DNA from: Helichrysum umbraculigerum
Taxonomy: Eukaryota > Streptophyta > Magnoliopsida > Asterales > Asteraceae
DNA length: 64,000 bases
Reading direction: 5' to 3'
NCBI GenBank assembly: GCA_949592205.1
Contig: CATIUR010000005.1
Coordinates: 30,626,179-30,690,178 of the forward strand
Shown here: positions 1-11,755 of the stretch, in pieces
Layout: each line of letters begins with the position of its first letter
Position numbering within the stretch: the stretch's first letter is position 1
Position numbers and translations under genes: made by a program
The notes under the pieces: model-generated
What the model saw: the letters and a program-made list of their open reading frames with translations, nothing else
Database searches by the model: none
What the model was told of the DNA's origin: nothing

Positions 1-139
1 ATAAATGCAAGTGCCGTATGGAATCAGAATTAGTTCACTTGACTGAAACTAAACGATAATGTACCAACTATCCTGAAACAGAGTCTATATTTGACTGATC
101 GTAAGGTAAATGTAAATAGCAAGTTATACACAACTCTAC

Positions 140-1054
140 CTTTCCAAGCCTGTACAAAATCCTAACTTCAGGATTCGGAGATCTCATCTTTTTCTTTGCC
201 TTCAAGCGATAAAACCTTAATTCATTGAGTTTAGCTTTTTTAGAGACTATATTCCGTCTTTTCTTTTCTCTTTCTGTCAAACCATCAGGTCTTTTGAGCT
301 GTTTATCAACACAAAACCTGACAACATCTTTATCCGTTGTCATCTCAATAGCAGAACTGCCCATCAATCGAACATTTGACCTTGATAAGAACTGAAAGTT
401 ACAAAGCACAAATGCAGGTTTCTGGCTTATCTGGTTTTCCAACGAGAAGCACGTAAATGGACGAGCAAGACTAGTCTTTGGGTCTATATATCGTATTATA
501 TCCAGGCATTGATTCTGATTTATTGAACCCCTGCATTTAGCAACAATACCATCAATGGTGTTTTTAACATCTCAAATACATAACTTATAATCAACGATTA
601 ATGATTCCCGATGTTTGACTAACATCATCCAATTAAAACCACAATTTCTGCAAACCTAGATATATACAAGTTAATCGAAATAAGCCTTATGACATTTGTC
701 TATTTCTTAACCATGGAAGTCTAATAATCTCTCAAATTTGGGAACCACCTATTAATTCTCTTATAGTCTTATAGAAACATTTTTTTATTTATTTAAGTAA
801 TAATATGATAATTAAACAGAATATATACAATACGCAGCTATTAATGAGGAGAAAAATCTAAATATGAAATGACGTGTGATTTTAACTACCCTAGAAACAT
901 AGATTATAAATATACAGAAGCAATAGTTAAACCCTATAAACAGAAATTGCATGAATAAGATAGCTGAAAGGAGTCAATTTAACCTAACATGGTGGAGAAT
1001 GGATGTTTTACGTATGAAATTGGGGATAGTCCGACGAAGAAAGCCGATCGACAT
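140..1054 (-). CDS. CRM-domain RNA-binding protein, first two exons (runs off left edge)
   Basis: This is the 5' part of a minus-strand gene. Exon 1 is 1054-984, from an ATG to a donor (AG|GT). Exon 2 is 530-140, from an acceptor (TGCAG) to a donor (AAAG|GTAGAG). Exon 1 ends in phase 2 and exon 2 continues in exactly the right frame, giving 154 codons without a stop. The start MSIGFLRRTIPNFIRK is arginine-rich and lacks acidic residues, as in an organelle transit peptide. The segment KAKLNELRFYRLKAKKKM followed by SPNPEVRI matches the stretch just before the CRM (CRS1/YhbY) domain in plant proteins of the At3g25440 type, which bind RNA and serve organelle or nuclear RNA processing. The CRM fold itself would lie left of position 1. 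Family assignment is from memory of the motif; exon 1 is inferred from splice sites and phase. Confidence 0.62.
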
Positions 1055-1460
1055 AACTTCAGCTGGTGGCGCTACGACGGAAGTCGGTGGCCTGAGGAAG
1101 ATGCGGTTTTGTGTTTCTCAGGTAAATGGCGCCATGAACCCCAAAGTTGTAGAGTTTTATGTTTTAACCCTCAAGTTTCTTTCTTCCAAAAATTGGCACA
1201 AACATAAGTAAGGATATTAGGAAAAAGTTGAACTCCAGATCATAGACTCTGATGATTTGTTTTTGTTCTGTTTTATAATTAACTACGTAACTCTAAAAAA
1301 AAAAAAATATAACTGATTCAGGTTGTTTAGTTTTTCGGAAAAAAAGGTTAAACTTGCGATTAAAAATATTAAGATTGTTAATTGTAGACATTATAGTTTT
1401 ATTGACTACTATTATCGCAACAACAGCATTTACAACGAACTTGGTGATTTTGATAGCAAC
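1055..1460 (-). promoter_or_regulatory. 5' flank of the CRM-domain gene
   Basis: This is the only sequence between the inferred start codon and the hAT insertion at 1461. Core promoter and 5' UTR must lie here or beyond the transposon. It is AT-rich with an A-run near 1297. I see no decisive TATA box. Plus-strand open frames at 951-1211 overlap exon 1 and look like chance. Confidence 0.3.
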
Positions 1461-2742
1461 CAGGGGCGGAACTAGGATGAATTTTTAGGGGTAGCACCAA
1501 ATATTTTTTTACAAAATTTAAATAAAACATAATAAATTATGATCGTACGATTTTAACAAAAGATATGACATCAAAAAGTGCGATTTCAACCAAAAGTACT
1601 ATTACAATGAAAATGTTGTGAACTCAAAATTAAAACAGAAACAAACTAACATATTACACCTTATAGTTATCCTCAACGTTCACTTAGACGATGGAAACGA
1701 TTAATCATAACTTCAGTCGTAACATTATCAAGTGCTTCTTTCTATACATAACAAACCAAAACATTTTTCAAATAATTATCTCTCCTTCTATTCCGCAATT
1801 GTGTCTTCACAATATTCATTTTAGAAAAACATCGTTTAACAGTCGCAGTTGCAACCGGCAAAACCAAAGCTAAATTTCAGCAAGCGATGGACCACCCGAA
1901 AAGAAAGATGCATTTTCATTCCTGTCATCACACGAACAAGGTCAGCTATATTATTCAAGTTAGAAAACCTGTTACCATTCTTCATAATCTAATAACAAAC
2001 ATCACCTTGAGATATGAGAGATAACCTATCATCGACACAAAAATCATTTGGATACATCTCGCTAAGCTTTACGAACTTGATGCATAAAGTTAGAGAATGA
2101 ATCACATCGACTTAAAGCTATCATATTTTCAAGCAATTCAGTATTTACCCCATTAAAACTATTACCAAACTCTGGAATTTGCATATCCAAAACCGTGTTA
2201 AAAATATCATCCTCAAAATGATATTGATTAGTGATTTTGATCATTCGATTTCTTGGAGCAACATACAAATGCGTCATTTTCACCATAGGAAGATCATGTT
2301 TTTGATAGAAAAAACATACTTTCTTTAAAAATAATTTAAATAATTTAAATCTCGTTTTTCTAAACTCTTGTAATGCTCGTTTAGTTCCTCTAATGAAAAA
2401 GTCACTTGCAATATATCTTGATCCTTTTGTTAAAGTGTCATGACAATACATCTGTAAGCCATTTTCCAATTAAGTATAGGGACATAGCGTCATTAAAGAA
2501 TACATATTTGGTCTATGTATATTGGGCTAGTCTTTTTTAACAAAAATAGACACATAGTTTAGTACTTTAGTTAGTAATTATTCAAGGAACAAGTTGCACT
2601 TAAAGAATTTCACTAGCAGCACAAAAAAAATTCACTAGTTGCATTTCAACTATAATATATAATTTTTATAATTTTTACACTACTCGAATTTTTTTGACCA
2701 GTAGCACGTCCTACCCCCGCGGACCTACTAGTTCCGCCCCTG
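1461..2742. mobile_element. hAT transposon, 1.28 kb, with exact 8-bp target duplication
   Basis: The 15-bp terminal inverted repeat CAGGGGCGGAACTAG is perfect at both ends. The element is flanked by the 8-bp duplication ATAGCAAC (1453-1460 and 2743-2750). Both are hallmarks of the hAT superfamily. The interior holds a decayed minus-strand transposase. It sits about 400 bp upstream of the CRM-domain gene start, so it may affect that promoter. Confidence 0.85.
1660..2469 (-). pseudogene. hAT transposase C-terminal remnant (ZMYM1-like type)
   Basis: The intact stretch 2469-2062 (135 codons) includes YHFEDDIFNTVLDMQIPEF and NSFNGVNTELLENM. It matches the region before the dimerisation domain in the plant TTF/ZMYM1-type hAT transposases. 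Further downstream on the same strand, in shifted frames, come pieces resembling the dimerisation block (LVLPVATATVKRCFSKMN, then IVKTQLRNR), separated by frameshifts and stops. The N-terminal zinc finger and most of the catalytic core are missing. The gene is therefore dead, and the element could move only with help from elsewhere. Confidence 0.7.
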
Positions 2743-2750
2743 ATAGCAAC

Positions 2751-2938
2751 GGTGGCTACAAACTACACACTACCTACTTATAAAATTCTTTCATTCACGT
2801 TATTTATTTATGTAAAATATACCATATAGTACCATGCATATAAATCGGTAATATCTCATTATCCCTTAATATCAATTAGCAAAAACTTATGAATAGTAAG
2901 TTGTTTGTATTTTTGCTTAACCCACTTTATATCTCTTA
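2751..2938. other. short intergenic spacer
   Basis: AT-rich sequence between the hAT and the next element. Nothing recognisable. Confidence 0.4.
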
Positions 2939-4312
2939 GACCACGTGCAGTGTGCACGGCATTCTGGGGCGTTATGGGCACCACGTCAGCGTCAACACCA
3001 CGTCCGCGCTTGAAGTGGTAGACCTAGAACGCCCAGTTTTGCCCCTAGGACCCACCAATTTAATTTAAGGGTTTATGGACCAGATCGCCAACGTACTTTA
3101 CTTTTTGTCCTAATGTCACCAATGAACCGGTTTTATTACCAAGGTCGACACCAAACATTTTATTTTTGTCTCAATGTCACCAACGAACTAATTTTATTAC
3201 CAATGTCGACAACGAACTTGTTAAATATGTTTTGAGGTCACCAAAATACATTTTTTAATGAGCTACATTTTGAATTTGTTGATATGGTGTTGCCATGCAT
3301 TTCATTTATGTGACCAAACTTCCATGTAAGCTAAACATTTACACGTATGGTTAACTTCATCTTCTCCGACCGACTAACATGTAATTTTGGGTTATGTTTT
3401 TGATAAAAGAAAAAGTAGTAATTGCGTTTAGATTCACTGGAAAAGTGATGATTATTGTAAAGTAATAAAAAATTACATGTTATTCGATAGGAGAAGAAGA
3501 ATTAACCATACTTGTACAAGTTTAGATTACGTGGAAGCCTGGTCACATAAATGAAATGCATGGCAACACCACATCAACAAATTCAAAACGTAGCTCGTTA
3601 AAAAAATGGTATTTTGGTGACCTCAAAACATATTTAACAAGTTCGTTGTCGACATTGGTAATAAAATTAGTTCGTTAGTGACATTGAAACAAAAGTAAAA
3701 AGTTTGGTGTCGACCTTGGTAATATAACCGGTTCATTGATGACATTGGGACAAAAAGTAAAGTACGTTGACGATCTGGTCTATAAACCCTTAATTTAATT
3801 TTCATTTATTTTACAAAAACCAATATACTTAATTAATTAATTATACACCTAACTAAAATTTAAAAAATACAATGCATTAAAATGAAACATCATAAAATTT
3901 AATTTGTTGGGCTTATTAAATAGTTTAAAATGTTTACATACATAAAATCCCAAAAGCCCAATGACTATTGATTTCAAACCCATTAAGTAAATACGAAAAA
4001 AAAAATTCTAACCCTATTTACTTTCTTCCTCCCGGCTCCCGCCATTCCCTTCTTCCTCCCGCTACCAACCACCACCAACTTGCAACTTCCCCCTTCTTCA
4101 ATTTTCTTTTATGTCTTTAGCTTAAAAAAACAAAAACAAAAATGAAAAAGAAAACAAAAAACAAAAAACAATTTAATATTCGCGTATGGCCCACGAAATG
4201 GCGTTTTGCTGCCCGTGCTCCCACCACGAACGCCCCGTCTCACGCCGCCTGTTGCGGGCGTTGGCGTTGTGAACCGAGAATGCGGCCCAAAACGGGCGCG
4301 ATACGAATGGTC
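2939..4312. mobile_element. Harbinger-like non-autonomous element with nested insertion
   Basis: The ends read GACCACGTGC and, inverted, GACCATTCGT, each followed inward by similar GC-rich sequence rich in CGCC and GGGCG. TTA stands on both sides (2936-2938 and 4313-4315), as expected for a PIF/Harbinger 3-bp duplication. GC-rich ends on an AT-rich middle are common in such MITE-like elements. No transposase is visible. The foldback element at 3067-3791 lies inside it, so this insertion is the older one. The ends are diverged, so the family call is tentative. Confidence 0.45.
3067..3791. mobile_element. foldback element with long inverted arms (Mutator-like MITE)
   Basis: Almost the entire 725 bp is one inverted repeat. 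The left arm (3067 to about 3350) returns in reverse complement at about 3500-3791, including blocks such as GGTTTTATTACCAAGGTCGAC and the segment around GCCATGCATTTCATTTATG. The ends are AAGGGTTTAT and ATAAACCCTT. The flanking repeat is AATTTAATTT (3057-3066 and 3792-3801). The exact duplication length is ambiguous by a base or two, but is compatible with the 9-10 bp of Mutator-like elements. Confidence 0.7.
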
Positions 4313-4315
4313 TTA

Positions 4316-5264
4316 GAGCATCTCAATGTACACATTCACAAAACTTTTTCTAAAGTATTTCTTGTATAGATTTTTATGAAAAAGTTTTTGCTCCATCAAT
4401 GAAAAGCTTTTTTTTTTCTCAAATTTATACAAATATAATTTGAATGAAAGAGAGTGTAATAACTTGTTTATATCATTTTAGAGGAGAGTTAATAGGATTC
4501 TTATTTTTTTACTTTTTATTTTTTGAGGAAACTATATTACAAAAAATGTTCTGTACTAAAATCGAGTCGACATTCTTTGATATGCATCCTGATTTGATCA
4601 CGCGCTTAAAGATTTATCTTAATTAAGAGCTAAATTTTGAATCATTAAGTAATTAATCCATGTAATTAAATTAATGAAGAATCAAATGGAGACCAAATAA
4701 CGTGGTGGGAAACATGTTTATCTCTATTTTTTTTTTGAGCAAAATGTTTATCTCTAATGAAAATGTTTATTTTGATAAAAGTCGATCACGAGATCGAATG
4801 AAAGAGTCGTATGGACGGAGCTACGTTGAAAGTACGGGTAACAGGTGCTATCGGTCTATTCGTCATACACATTATAAATTTCTTACAAAAATTGCATTTT
4901 TTGTTATTCGTTGTTTGTACTACGAGTCTACCCGCACTACGGGTAAACCCAAATCCTGAATCAACTGCTACTATGTACACTATCTTTTGCAACTCTGATG
5001 AAACGATCAAAATCACTAACTACATCATGGTGAAAGTTATTAACTATACGAAGATAAATTAATTATACTTATATTGAAAACAAGATATATCACCTTCACC
5101 TATACGAGGATAACAAGAGAAGAATATAAGATAGCATTATTAATTAAGTAACCGTGGACCGGGTTAATCTTAGTTGTCAAAAACGTATTTGTCTAATCAA
5201 GGCATGAGCCGTATCATCGTATGATTCTTTCAAACTAAGACAATGTCTAAACACGGGACTATGT
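4316..5264. other. AT-rich intergenic, no supported gene
   Basis: Several short overlapping open frames occur on both strands around 4700-5060, but none shows a recognisable domain or splice context. A segment at about 4805-4960 (CGGAGCTAC and later ACCCGCACTACGGGT) looks like worn transposon sequence. I see nothing else. Confidence 0.4.
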
Positions 5265-6724
5265 TTTTTATATATATAATTAAAAGAGGATACCACAGAT
5301 CAATCTGGACCTTAGATTGGTTCCATCCATAAAGATCCTACGGTTAAAATTATTTCCTACATCTTTTCTCAATTTTTAAAATGTGTACCCACAACTATTG
5401 AAATTGGCACTTTCAGTACTTTCCTGTTTTTTTTGGTCCTTATAATTTAAATATCATAACCTTTTAAGTGGTAATTTATAATTAAACCAATCTTATTTGA
5501 AATATTTATCTATATTGATCGATTACATGAATTTTGTTATCAACATCATGAAACTAAAAATTGGTCGTCCATATAGCCATATAACCATAATGTGATGTAT
5601 ATTTTAAAGTCGTAACTAAAATATTTTATCATTTTAACAAGTTTTTAATGTAATTGATGATGAATCTACTATCGAGCGTTTTATTGATTAGTTAAAAATT
5701 AACGTTTACAAAGATCAAGTTGGCGAATATGTTTTCATAAACCTTATGAAGAAAATTGTGATGTCTGATGTACTAACTAAATAATTTCGCTCATTTGATT
5801 ATTCATTATGTTTTAATTTTTATAATTACAAGCATTATTATTATTATCGTTATTCAAAATCTATAATCATTGCTTATATATATGTGTATATGATCACAAC
5901 AATGTACGATTTGGATAGAAATTTAGGTTTGAATTACAAAATATAGTTTTCTGATTTAGACCGAATTCATTGTTAATTTGACTTTTCAAAAATTGTTTTG
6001 TGGGTTACAATAATTCTATACTGCCTTCTTATTATATGTCTATTATATTATATACATGAATATTTTATCCGCCCTTTATAAAATGGGTAACTATTATAAC
6101 CAATATGTTTACAAATTAGATAATATATACTTTAAAATCGACATGTCCTATATTTTAATACAAATATTTACTAATCAAAAACAGTTTTCATATATATTTT
6201 TAATAACTTAATTAAAAAACACAAAAAAACTTGAACCGTACCAAACCAATAACACCACAAAACATTACATTACATTGTTTTAACATCAACATAATAAGCA
6301 AAGAACAGACCTATTATAATTTGATTGATCAACGTGGATTAAGTTTCATTAGCTCCATTTTCTTTAAAAATCTGATAGTGTGGGTACCCTAAACATTTGA
6401 AAAGGGAGGTAATAAATGCAACAAAGAAAATGGATGGTGATAAATACAACAAACAACTTGATTCATACACCATATTTTATGCATTTATATATAGTACTGA
6501 ACACTGCGAATGCATGTTTTTGTTGTATGAATAATTTTTTTTTGTAAATATCAACACCCAAAGAAAATGATTCAAACATCAAACTGTATAAAAGTATTTA
6601 AATTCCCTTTTACCTTAATTAAATAAAAAAAACAAAAAAAAAAACAAAAAACAAACAAACAATACAGATTTAAATAACGAAAACACTTAACAATAACCCG
6701 CGTTGCCGCGGGTCTTTTATCTAG
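5265..6724 (+). mobile_element. non-autonomous Helitron
   Basis: The 3' end is textbook. A perfect 7-bp stem ACCCGCG/CGCGGGT with loop TTGC (6696-6713) lies seven bases before a terminal CTAG (6721-6724), which is followed by T. The 5' end is less exact: TATATATAATTAAAAGAGGAT near 5268 resembles the usual start of plant Helitrons, but the first TC is not clear. No Rep/helicase gene is present. The interior is AT-rich without coding sequence. Confidence 0.6.
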
Positions 6725-7394
6725 TCTCTCATAAACACAATATAAACTTTTTTTTTTTAAGAGTTTTTTAAAGGGAATCACTTAAGGTTGTCATTAAATT
6801 AATCAACCAATTTTTAAGGGGTAAAAAAAAAATAAAAAAAAATCAAGAAAATACTCCGTATTGAGTTTATTACGGAGTATGATATAAGTACAACTAAGTG
6901 ATGTGGATACTATAAAGCTAGCGTCATTGATGGTACTTAGGGATGCTATCATTTTTCTTTTAATCGTGTTTTTAGAGAAACGTATATACAAAATCAAATT
7001 GCACATTGTGAGGCTAGCTGAATAGTGAATACACTGCACTTTAATTAGGTTTGTCACCTAGTTAATTACCGATTTAAGAGTGTTATTCAATTCTTAAGCC
7101 TATTAGCGATCCATAAAATGGATGAAAATCTTATGCCTATCATAATGTATATTTTTGTGAACTCGTTGACATATATATAATTGCCAAAGTCAAAGCATAT
7201 GTAACAAATTATTCCAATTATCGATCCTTGCATGCAGGTAATGCCACCACATCATTGTAACATGGCTAGATTGGTACGTACGTGTGATGCGTTTACAAAG
7301 ACTGAAATTTTAGAAGATGGAAGGTTCTACAAAGACTAAAATGATGAACAAGATGAAAATGGTCACGAAAAAGTCAAGTTTACCAAAAAATTTC
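6725..7394. other. AT-rich intergenic
   Basis: Contains a short perfect hairpin at 6851-6880 (ATACTCCGTA and its complement) and no supported gene. The right part may belong to the CACTA element that follows, whose left end I cannot locate. Confidence 0.35.
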
Positions 7395-7884
7395 AGGTTT
7401 ATCATTAGAGACGACGGTGTCGTCGCTGTAGCCCTGGTGTCATCGCAAAAAGTCCCCGCTATACATAGACTTCACCTTTTTCTCTTTCTTCTCCAAACCA
7501 AACACAGAGAGATGGGTTTTTAACCCTGCACCGTTTCAGCCACCAATACACACCAAATCACTACACTTTCACCACCAAAACACCTTAATTTCAACACCAA
7601 AACTCACCTACATTTCACCATCAAAAACCCGGCCACCACCGCTTCTCCACTTCCACCGCGGCTCCACCTCTACTGCTCCACTTCCACCTTGGCTGCTCCA
7701 CCCCTCCACCACCACTAAAAGGTTAATTAAACCCTAATTTAGTTAATTTGTTAGTTGATTAGTGACTTTGATATATGGTTAATAATTTGTTAGTTTGTTA
7801 AGATTGTTAGTTAGTGTGTTAATTATTTGTAAAAAATGGTTAAAAATTAGTGATTTGTTAGTTAGTTAGTGAATTTGTTAATTA

Positions 7885-8149
7885 CTCCCTCCATCCCGGT
7901 TTAATAGTCCATTATTTTCATTTTGGAATGTCCTAAATTAATTGTCCATTACCAAATATAGAAAGGTAACATAATTCTTTTTACTATATTATCCCTACTT
8001 TAAAAATTAAATTACAAAAGTTAAAGAAAGTTCAAATTAATTGGTTAGGGGTAAGAATGTCATTGTGCAAAAAGCAAGTAATAATTATTGTGTTTATCTT
8101 AAACTGCGTGTAGTTTTGTCTGGGGACAATTAAATTGGGACGGAGGGAG
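7885..8149. mobile_element. Stowaway (Tc1/mariner) MITE 1
   Basis: The termini CTCCCTCCATCCCGG and, inverted, CTCCCTCCGTCCCAA are flanked by TA (7883-7884 and 8150-8151). It is 265 bp, has no coding capacity, and is inserted in the CACTA element. Confidence 0.85.
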
Positions 8150-8879
8150 TACTTGTTAAATATGGTTAAAAGTTAATGATGTGTTAGTTATTTTTGAAGA
8201 TGGTTAATAATTTGTTAGTTTGTTAAAGATTTGTCAGTTAATTAGTGAATAATGATTTCTTAAAGTGTTGAATGTATATGGTCCTGAGTTGGTGAATTAG
8301 AGATGGTTATGAATAAATGCGCTAGAATTTTTATATCTAATTTTTCGTAGAATTGTTTGTAATATTTATTCGTATATAATTGTTAATGCATGAAGTTTGA
8401 ATGTGTAGAAGTATATGAATGGTACAGATTGTATAAAAAAGTATGAATTGTATGTTATATTATAGGTGATTTAATGATTAATTTCGGGAATTTCATGTTC
8501 TATACCGTAGGTTTGAAACTAATCAATCGCGTAGGATGTCCGTCCGAAATTACTTTATTAGAAACTAATTTCGATAAGCTCTATTTTTTGGGACTGCTTT
8601 TTGAATGTTTTGTCTCATTTAGGATATGAATGCGTATAATTGATGTGCGCGCTATTGAGAAAAATTTTGTAGACATTCTCCATTTACTCCTAGAAGTATG
8701 TGTTTCTTACACATATTTGGGTAGTTTAGGAGAAATGTTGTCGAACTTTTATTAAATAGTAAATCACTTAAGCACATTTATGTATGAGACAAAACAATCA
8801 AAGAGTGGGTTAAGATTGCTTTCCGTAGTTGGAAACCCTTGTACAAATCGTAATTCTGTCTTTACAAACTTGAGAAATA

Positions 8880-9132
8880 CTCCCTCCGTCCCAAAATAAG
8901 TGTCTCGTTTGACTTTTCGGAGTCTTTTTTCTTTATCTTTGACCGTAAATATTTTTGTTTGTATTATATAACACTTCATGTAAAATATATGAATGAATTG
9001 AGTTTTAAATGTATTTTCATTGGTATAATTTTCATCAAATATTATATAACACAAAGAAAAATATTTAAAGTCAAAGATGAAAAAAAAGACTCCGAAAAGT
9101 CAAACGGGACACTTATTTTGGGACGGAGGGAG
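8880..9132. mobile_element. Stowaway (Tc1/mariner) MITE 2
   Basis: The termini CTCCCTCCGTCCCAAAATAA are repeated inverted, with inverted homology extending about 60 bp, and TA lies on both sides (8878-8879 and 9133-9134). It is 253 bp and ends only 62 bp before the start codon at 9195, so it forms part of the upstream region of that transposon gene. Confidence 0.88.
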
Positions 9133-9194
9133 TATGATACAAACTTTTTAATGATTTTTACTACAATTCGAATTAAACTATAGATTCCGCAGTT

Positions 9195-9841
9195 ATGACG
9201 ATTGATAAGAGTTGGACTAAGATTAGAAATCGTTTTTCCGATGACTTTAAAAATGGTCTTAAAGCATTCATCGAGAGTTGTAAGAACCACTTGAGTTCAG
9301 ACGGTCAATGTCGTTGCCCATGCGAACGTTGTAATAACCATAAATGGGGTGATCTTAAAGCAGTTCATGCTCACATACATCGTTGGGGTTTTAGTGCCGT
9401 TTATAGTACTTGGAAGTATCATGGTGAACTATTAGATCCGCCAATAGTATATGAGACAACAGATGAGATGGTTAGTGTCCTCAACGATGTTCGTTGGGAG
9501 AATACTAGCAATGAACTCAACACGAATAGTCATGAGACAAGTAATGAGCCAACCGAAGGTTTGAGTGATACAAATGACGATATTGATGAATTATTTGCAT
9601 TGGTCAAAACCGAGCTATACCCTACTCGACAATATGAAGATGTAAGTTGCTATATCCCTTGTTATTTATAAACATATATCTCTAGTGTCATGATTCATTT
9701 GAGTTGTATTGTTATCATATATTCATTTTTTTTTGTTCACAGCAAGACTATATAACTGGTGAATATACGAGTCCCATTGACAACTGGAAGAAAATGCATT
9801 GGGTTGATGATGAGTGGGTTAATGATATTGTCAAAGAATGA
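9195..9841 (+). CDS. CACTA transposon protein with transposase-associated domain
   Basis: Exon 1 is 9195-9641 and ends in phase 0 at GAT|GTAAGT. The intron ends in a T-rich tract and CACAG at 9742. Exon 2 is 9743-9841. The product is 181 residues. DKSWTKIRNRFSDDFKNGLK, then CRCPCERCNN near residue 40 and a downstream HIHRWGF and TWKYHGE, is the Transposase-associated domain (PF13963) that opens the first protein of plant En/Spm elements and probably binds zinc. The C-terminus is acidic (ITGEYTSPIDNWKKMHW, then VDDEW). The transposase catalytic domain that normally follows is missing. The frame is clean over both exons, so it may still be translated. The start was chosen as the first ATG, directly ahead of the domain. 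Confidence 0.65.
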
Positions 9842-10171
9842 TATATAAGTATATAATCATGCTTAGTGTTAAAAGGGTTATATGTGTCATATGGTTCATA
9901 TGGGTCATGGGTTATATGGTTCATAGGTCAAATTGGTCATGGAATATATGGGTCAAATGGAAGAAATAGGTCATGCGATAAAATGGGTCACGATTAATTG
10001 TTATAGTGTAAAAAGTGTTGAATTGCATAGAAATGTTTATTGTTGATATAGAGTTATCTAGATTTGTTAAAGTGTTGAATTATTAGAAAAACTAAGAAGT
10101 ATATAGATTTGTGTTAAAGTGCATGGGTCACTACTAATTATTCTTGATTCGTTACTTTTAATTAGGAGGAA

Positions 10172-10366
10172 ATGGTGGCAGAGCAGAGTCTACAAGCGGA
10201 GAGTTCCAATCCCAAGTGTGAGACGGATATAATGGATAAAGTCTTGGGGGTCCGTCGTGAGCATAAACGTGGACGGGGTGAAAAGGTGTCAAATGGGACA
10301 TCAAGTTTAGGTTTCAAGTATCCAATCAAGAGGACCAAGGATGTATACCCAAGAAGAAGTCAATGA
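10172..10366 (+). pseudogene. remnant of the second CACTA protein (plant transposase family)
   Basis: A short frame includes MDKVLGVRREHKRGRGEKV, which resembles the DxVLGxRxGxxRGxG motif near the end of the Ptta/En/Spm plant transposase family. The frame stops soon after, and the following sequence (to about 10565) contains an acidic run (EEEDDDEKDEDGDEE) in another frame. It is best read as a shortened, frameshifted second gene of the surrounding CACTA element. The assignment rests on one motif. Confidence 0.4.
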
Positions 10367-11178
10367 AATGTTCAACAATCAACAAAAGTTTAACAAGACT
10401 TGAGTTGATTATTCGACTTCTATACATGCCGCCTTACAACAGGCGAGTATAAACATTTCAAAGTTTTCGAAGTTTCTACTTATTTATCCATCTTTTCACT
10501 ATCCGGCTATTGTCGAAGAAGAAGAAGATGATGATGAAAAAGACGAAGACGGGGATGAGGAGTAAGTTGGTTTGTGATGTGTTTTTCATTTATGAAGTTT
10601 GTGGAAAACTTAATACATTTACTTTTAAGTATTTTGAACATTTGGATGACTTGTACGTTTCTTGGAACAATGAATGATTTGTTTGCTTAATTGTTTGCTT
10701 AATTGTGTTTTGAATTCGAAAAGTGCGGAAAATTTTGTTTTATTTGATGTCAAACTGTGTAAAAATAGAAAAAAATGAGATAGGGTAAAACTACAAAAAC
10801 AACAAAAATCATGTCAAAATTTACGGTGGAAATTAGCGACAATGTCATCGCTAAAACCCTCACATGCTACCATTATGAAATAGGGACGATGCTGTCATCT
10901 CTAAAACCTTTTGCCACGACATTTGACTAAATAATATAATTAATAATATTTAATTTCTTTTTTTGATTTATTAAAATTTTTATTTATTTTGACGATACGG
11001 AAATTAATGTGGGCCCGGGTTGTCGTCGTAGAAAGTCGTCGCAATAGAGTAACATATACGGGGATGTATAGACGACGCTTTCGCGTCGACACGTGGTCTC
11101 TATATCCCCATTTGCGACGACTTTTGAAGCTTTTGTGACGATGTTTGTCATCGCAAAATCCCATTTTTATAGTAGTAT

Positions 11179-11755
11179 ATACTCCGTATAACTTTAGTTG
11201 GATGCATATACTTAATTAATTATTGATAATAATAATATAAATAGTATCCCGTCAAGCTAGACCAGATCAAACCGAGTGAGGAATTAATGTTTGCTAAAAA
11301 AGAATTAAAAAGCTTTATAACAAGTCCAGATTAATCAACTCAGAAAAACTTATTTAATAGATTTCGTTTACTTAGCTGCTCAAGAAATAAGTAGATTAAT
11401 CAAACATTAAATTATTTATACACGTATTTGTCAAACACAGAGCATTAATTACATGAAATATTAATTAGCACTATTAAACAAATATATATAACGTCAACTA
11501 TATGATCTTGTAGCAATATCTATCCCACGTATAGTACTTACACCTTTCAGTGAATTAAAAGTACGTTTATATATGGCGTACGGGACTAGCTGGTTAATTA
11601 TCATAAAAGTGGATTAAATTAGTAATTATGATGATACATTTACAAGATTAATTATTGATGTGTCAATTATAATATAAGGAAAATACATACTTCATTATGT
11701 ATTTTGATTTGATTTGATAACAAATAAAACAAATCAAATATTCAAGTTTAATTTC
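11179..11755. other. start of a duplicated peroxidase-flank unit
   Basis: No gene is visible. From 11267 (ACCAGATCAAACCGAGTGAG) the sequence is homologous to 23751 onward. It is the outer flank of the minus-strand peroxidase remnant present in both places. Confidence 0.6.

Larger units (their letters stand above)
7395..11178 (+). mobile_element. decayed CACTA (En/Spm-like) element
   Basis: The left side (about 7405-7460) and right side (about 10830-10910 and 11010-11170) carry inverted, CG-rich subterminal motifs such as GACGACGGTGTCGTCG and TCGTCGCAA in an otherwise AT-rich setting. The right end reads CCCATTTTTATAGTAGTA, close to the CACTACTATAAAAATGGG termini of plant CACTA elements. Between them lie a transposase-associated-domain gene and a short second coding remnant. 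The DDE transposase is absent and the left terminus is lost, so the element is non-autonomous. Limits are approximate. Confidence 0.5.

Noticed and set aside
951..1211. Two overlapping plus-strand open frames
   Set aside because: They overlap the better supported minus-strand first exon and show no domain or splice context.
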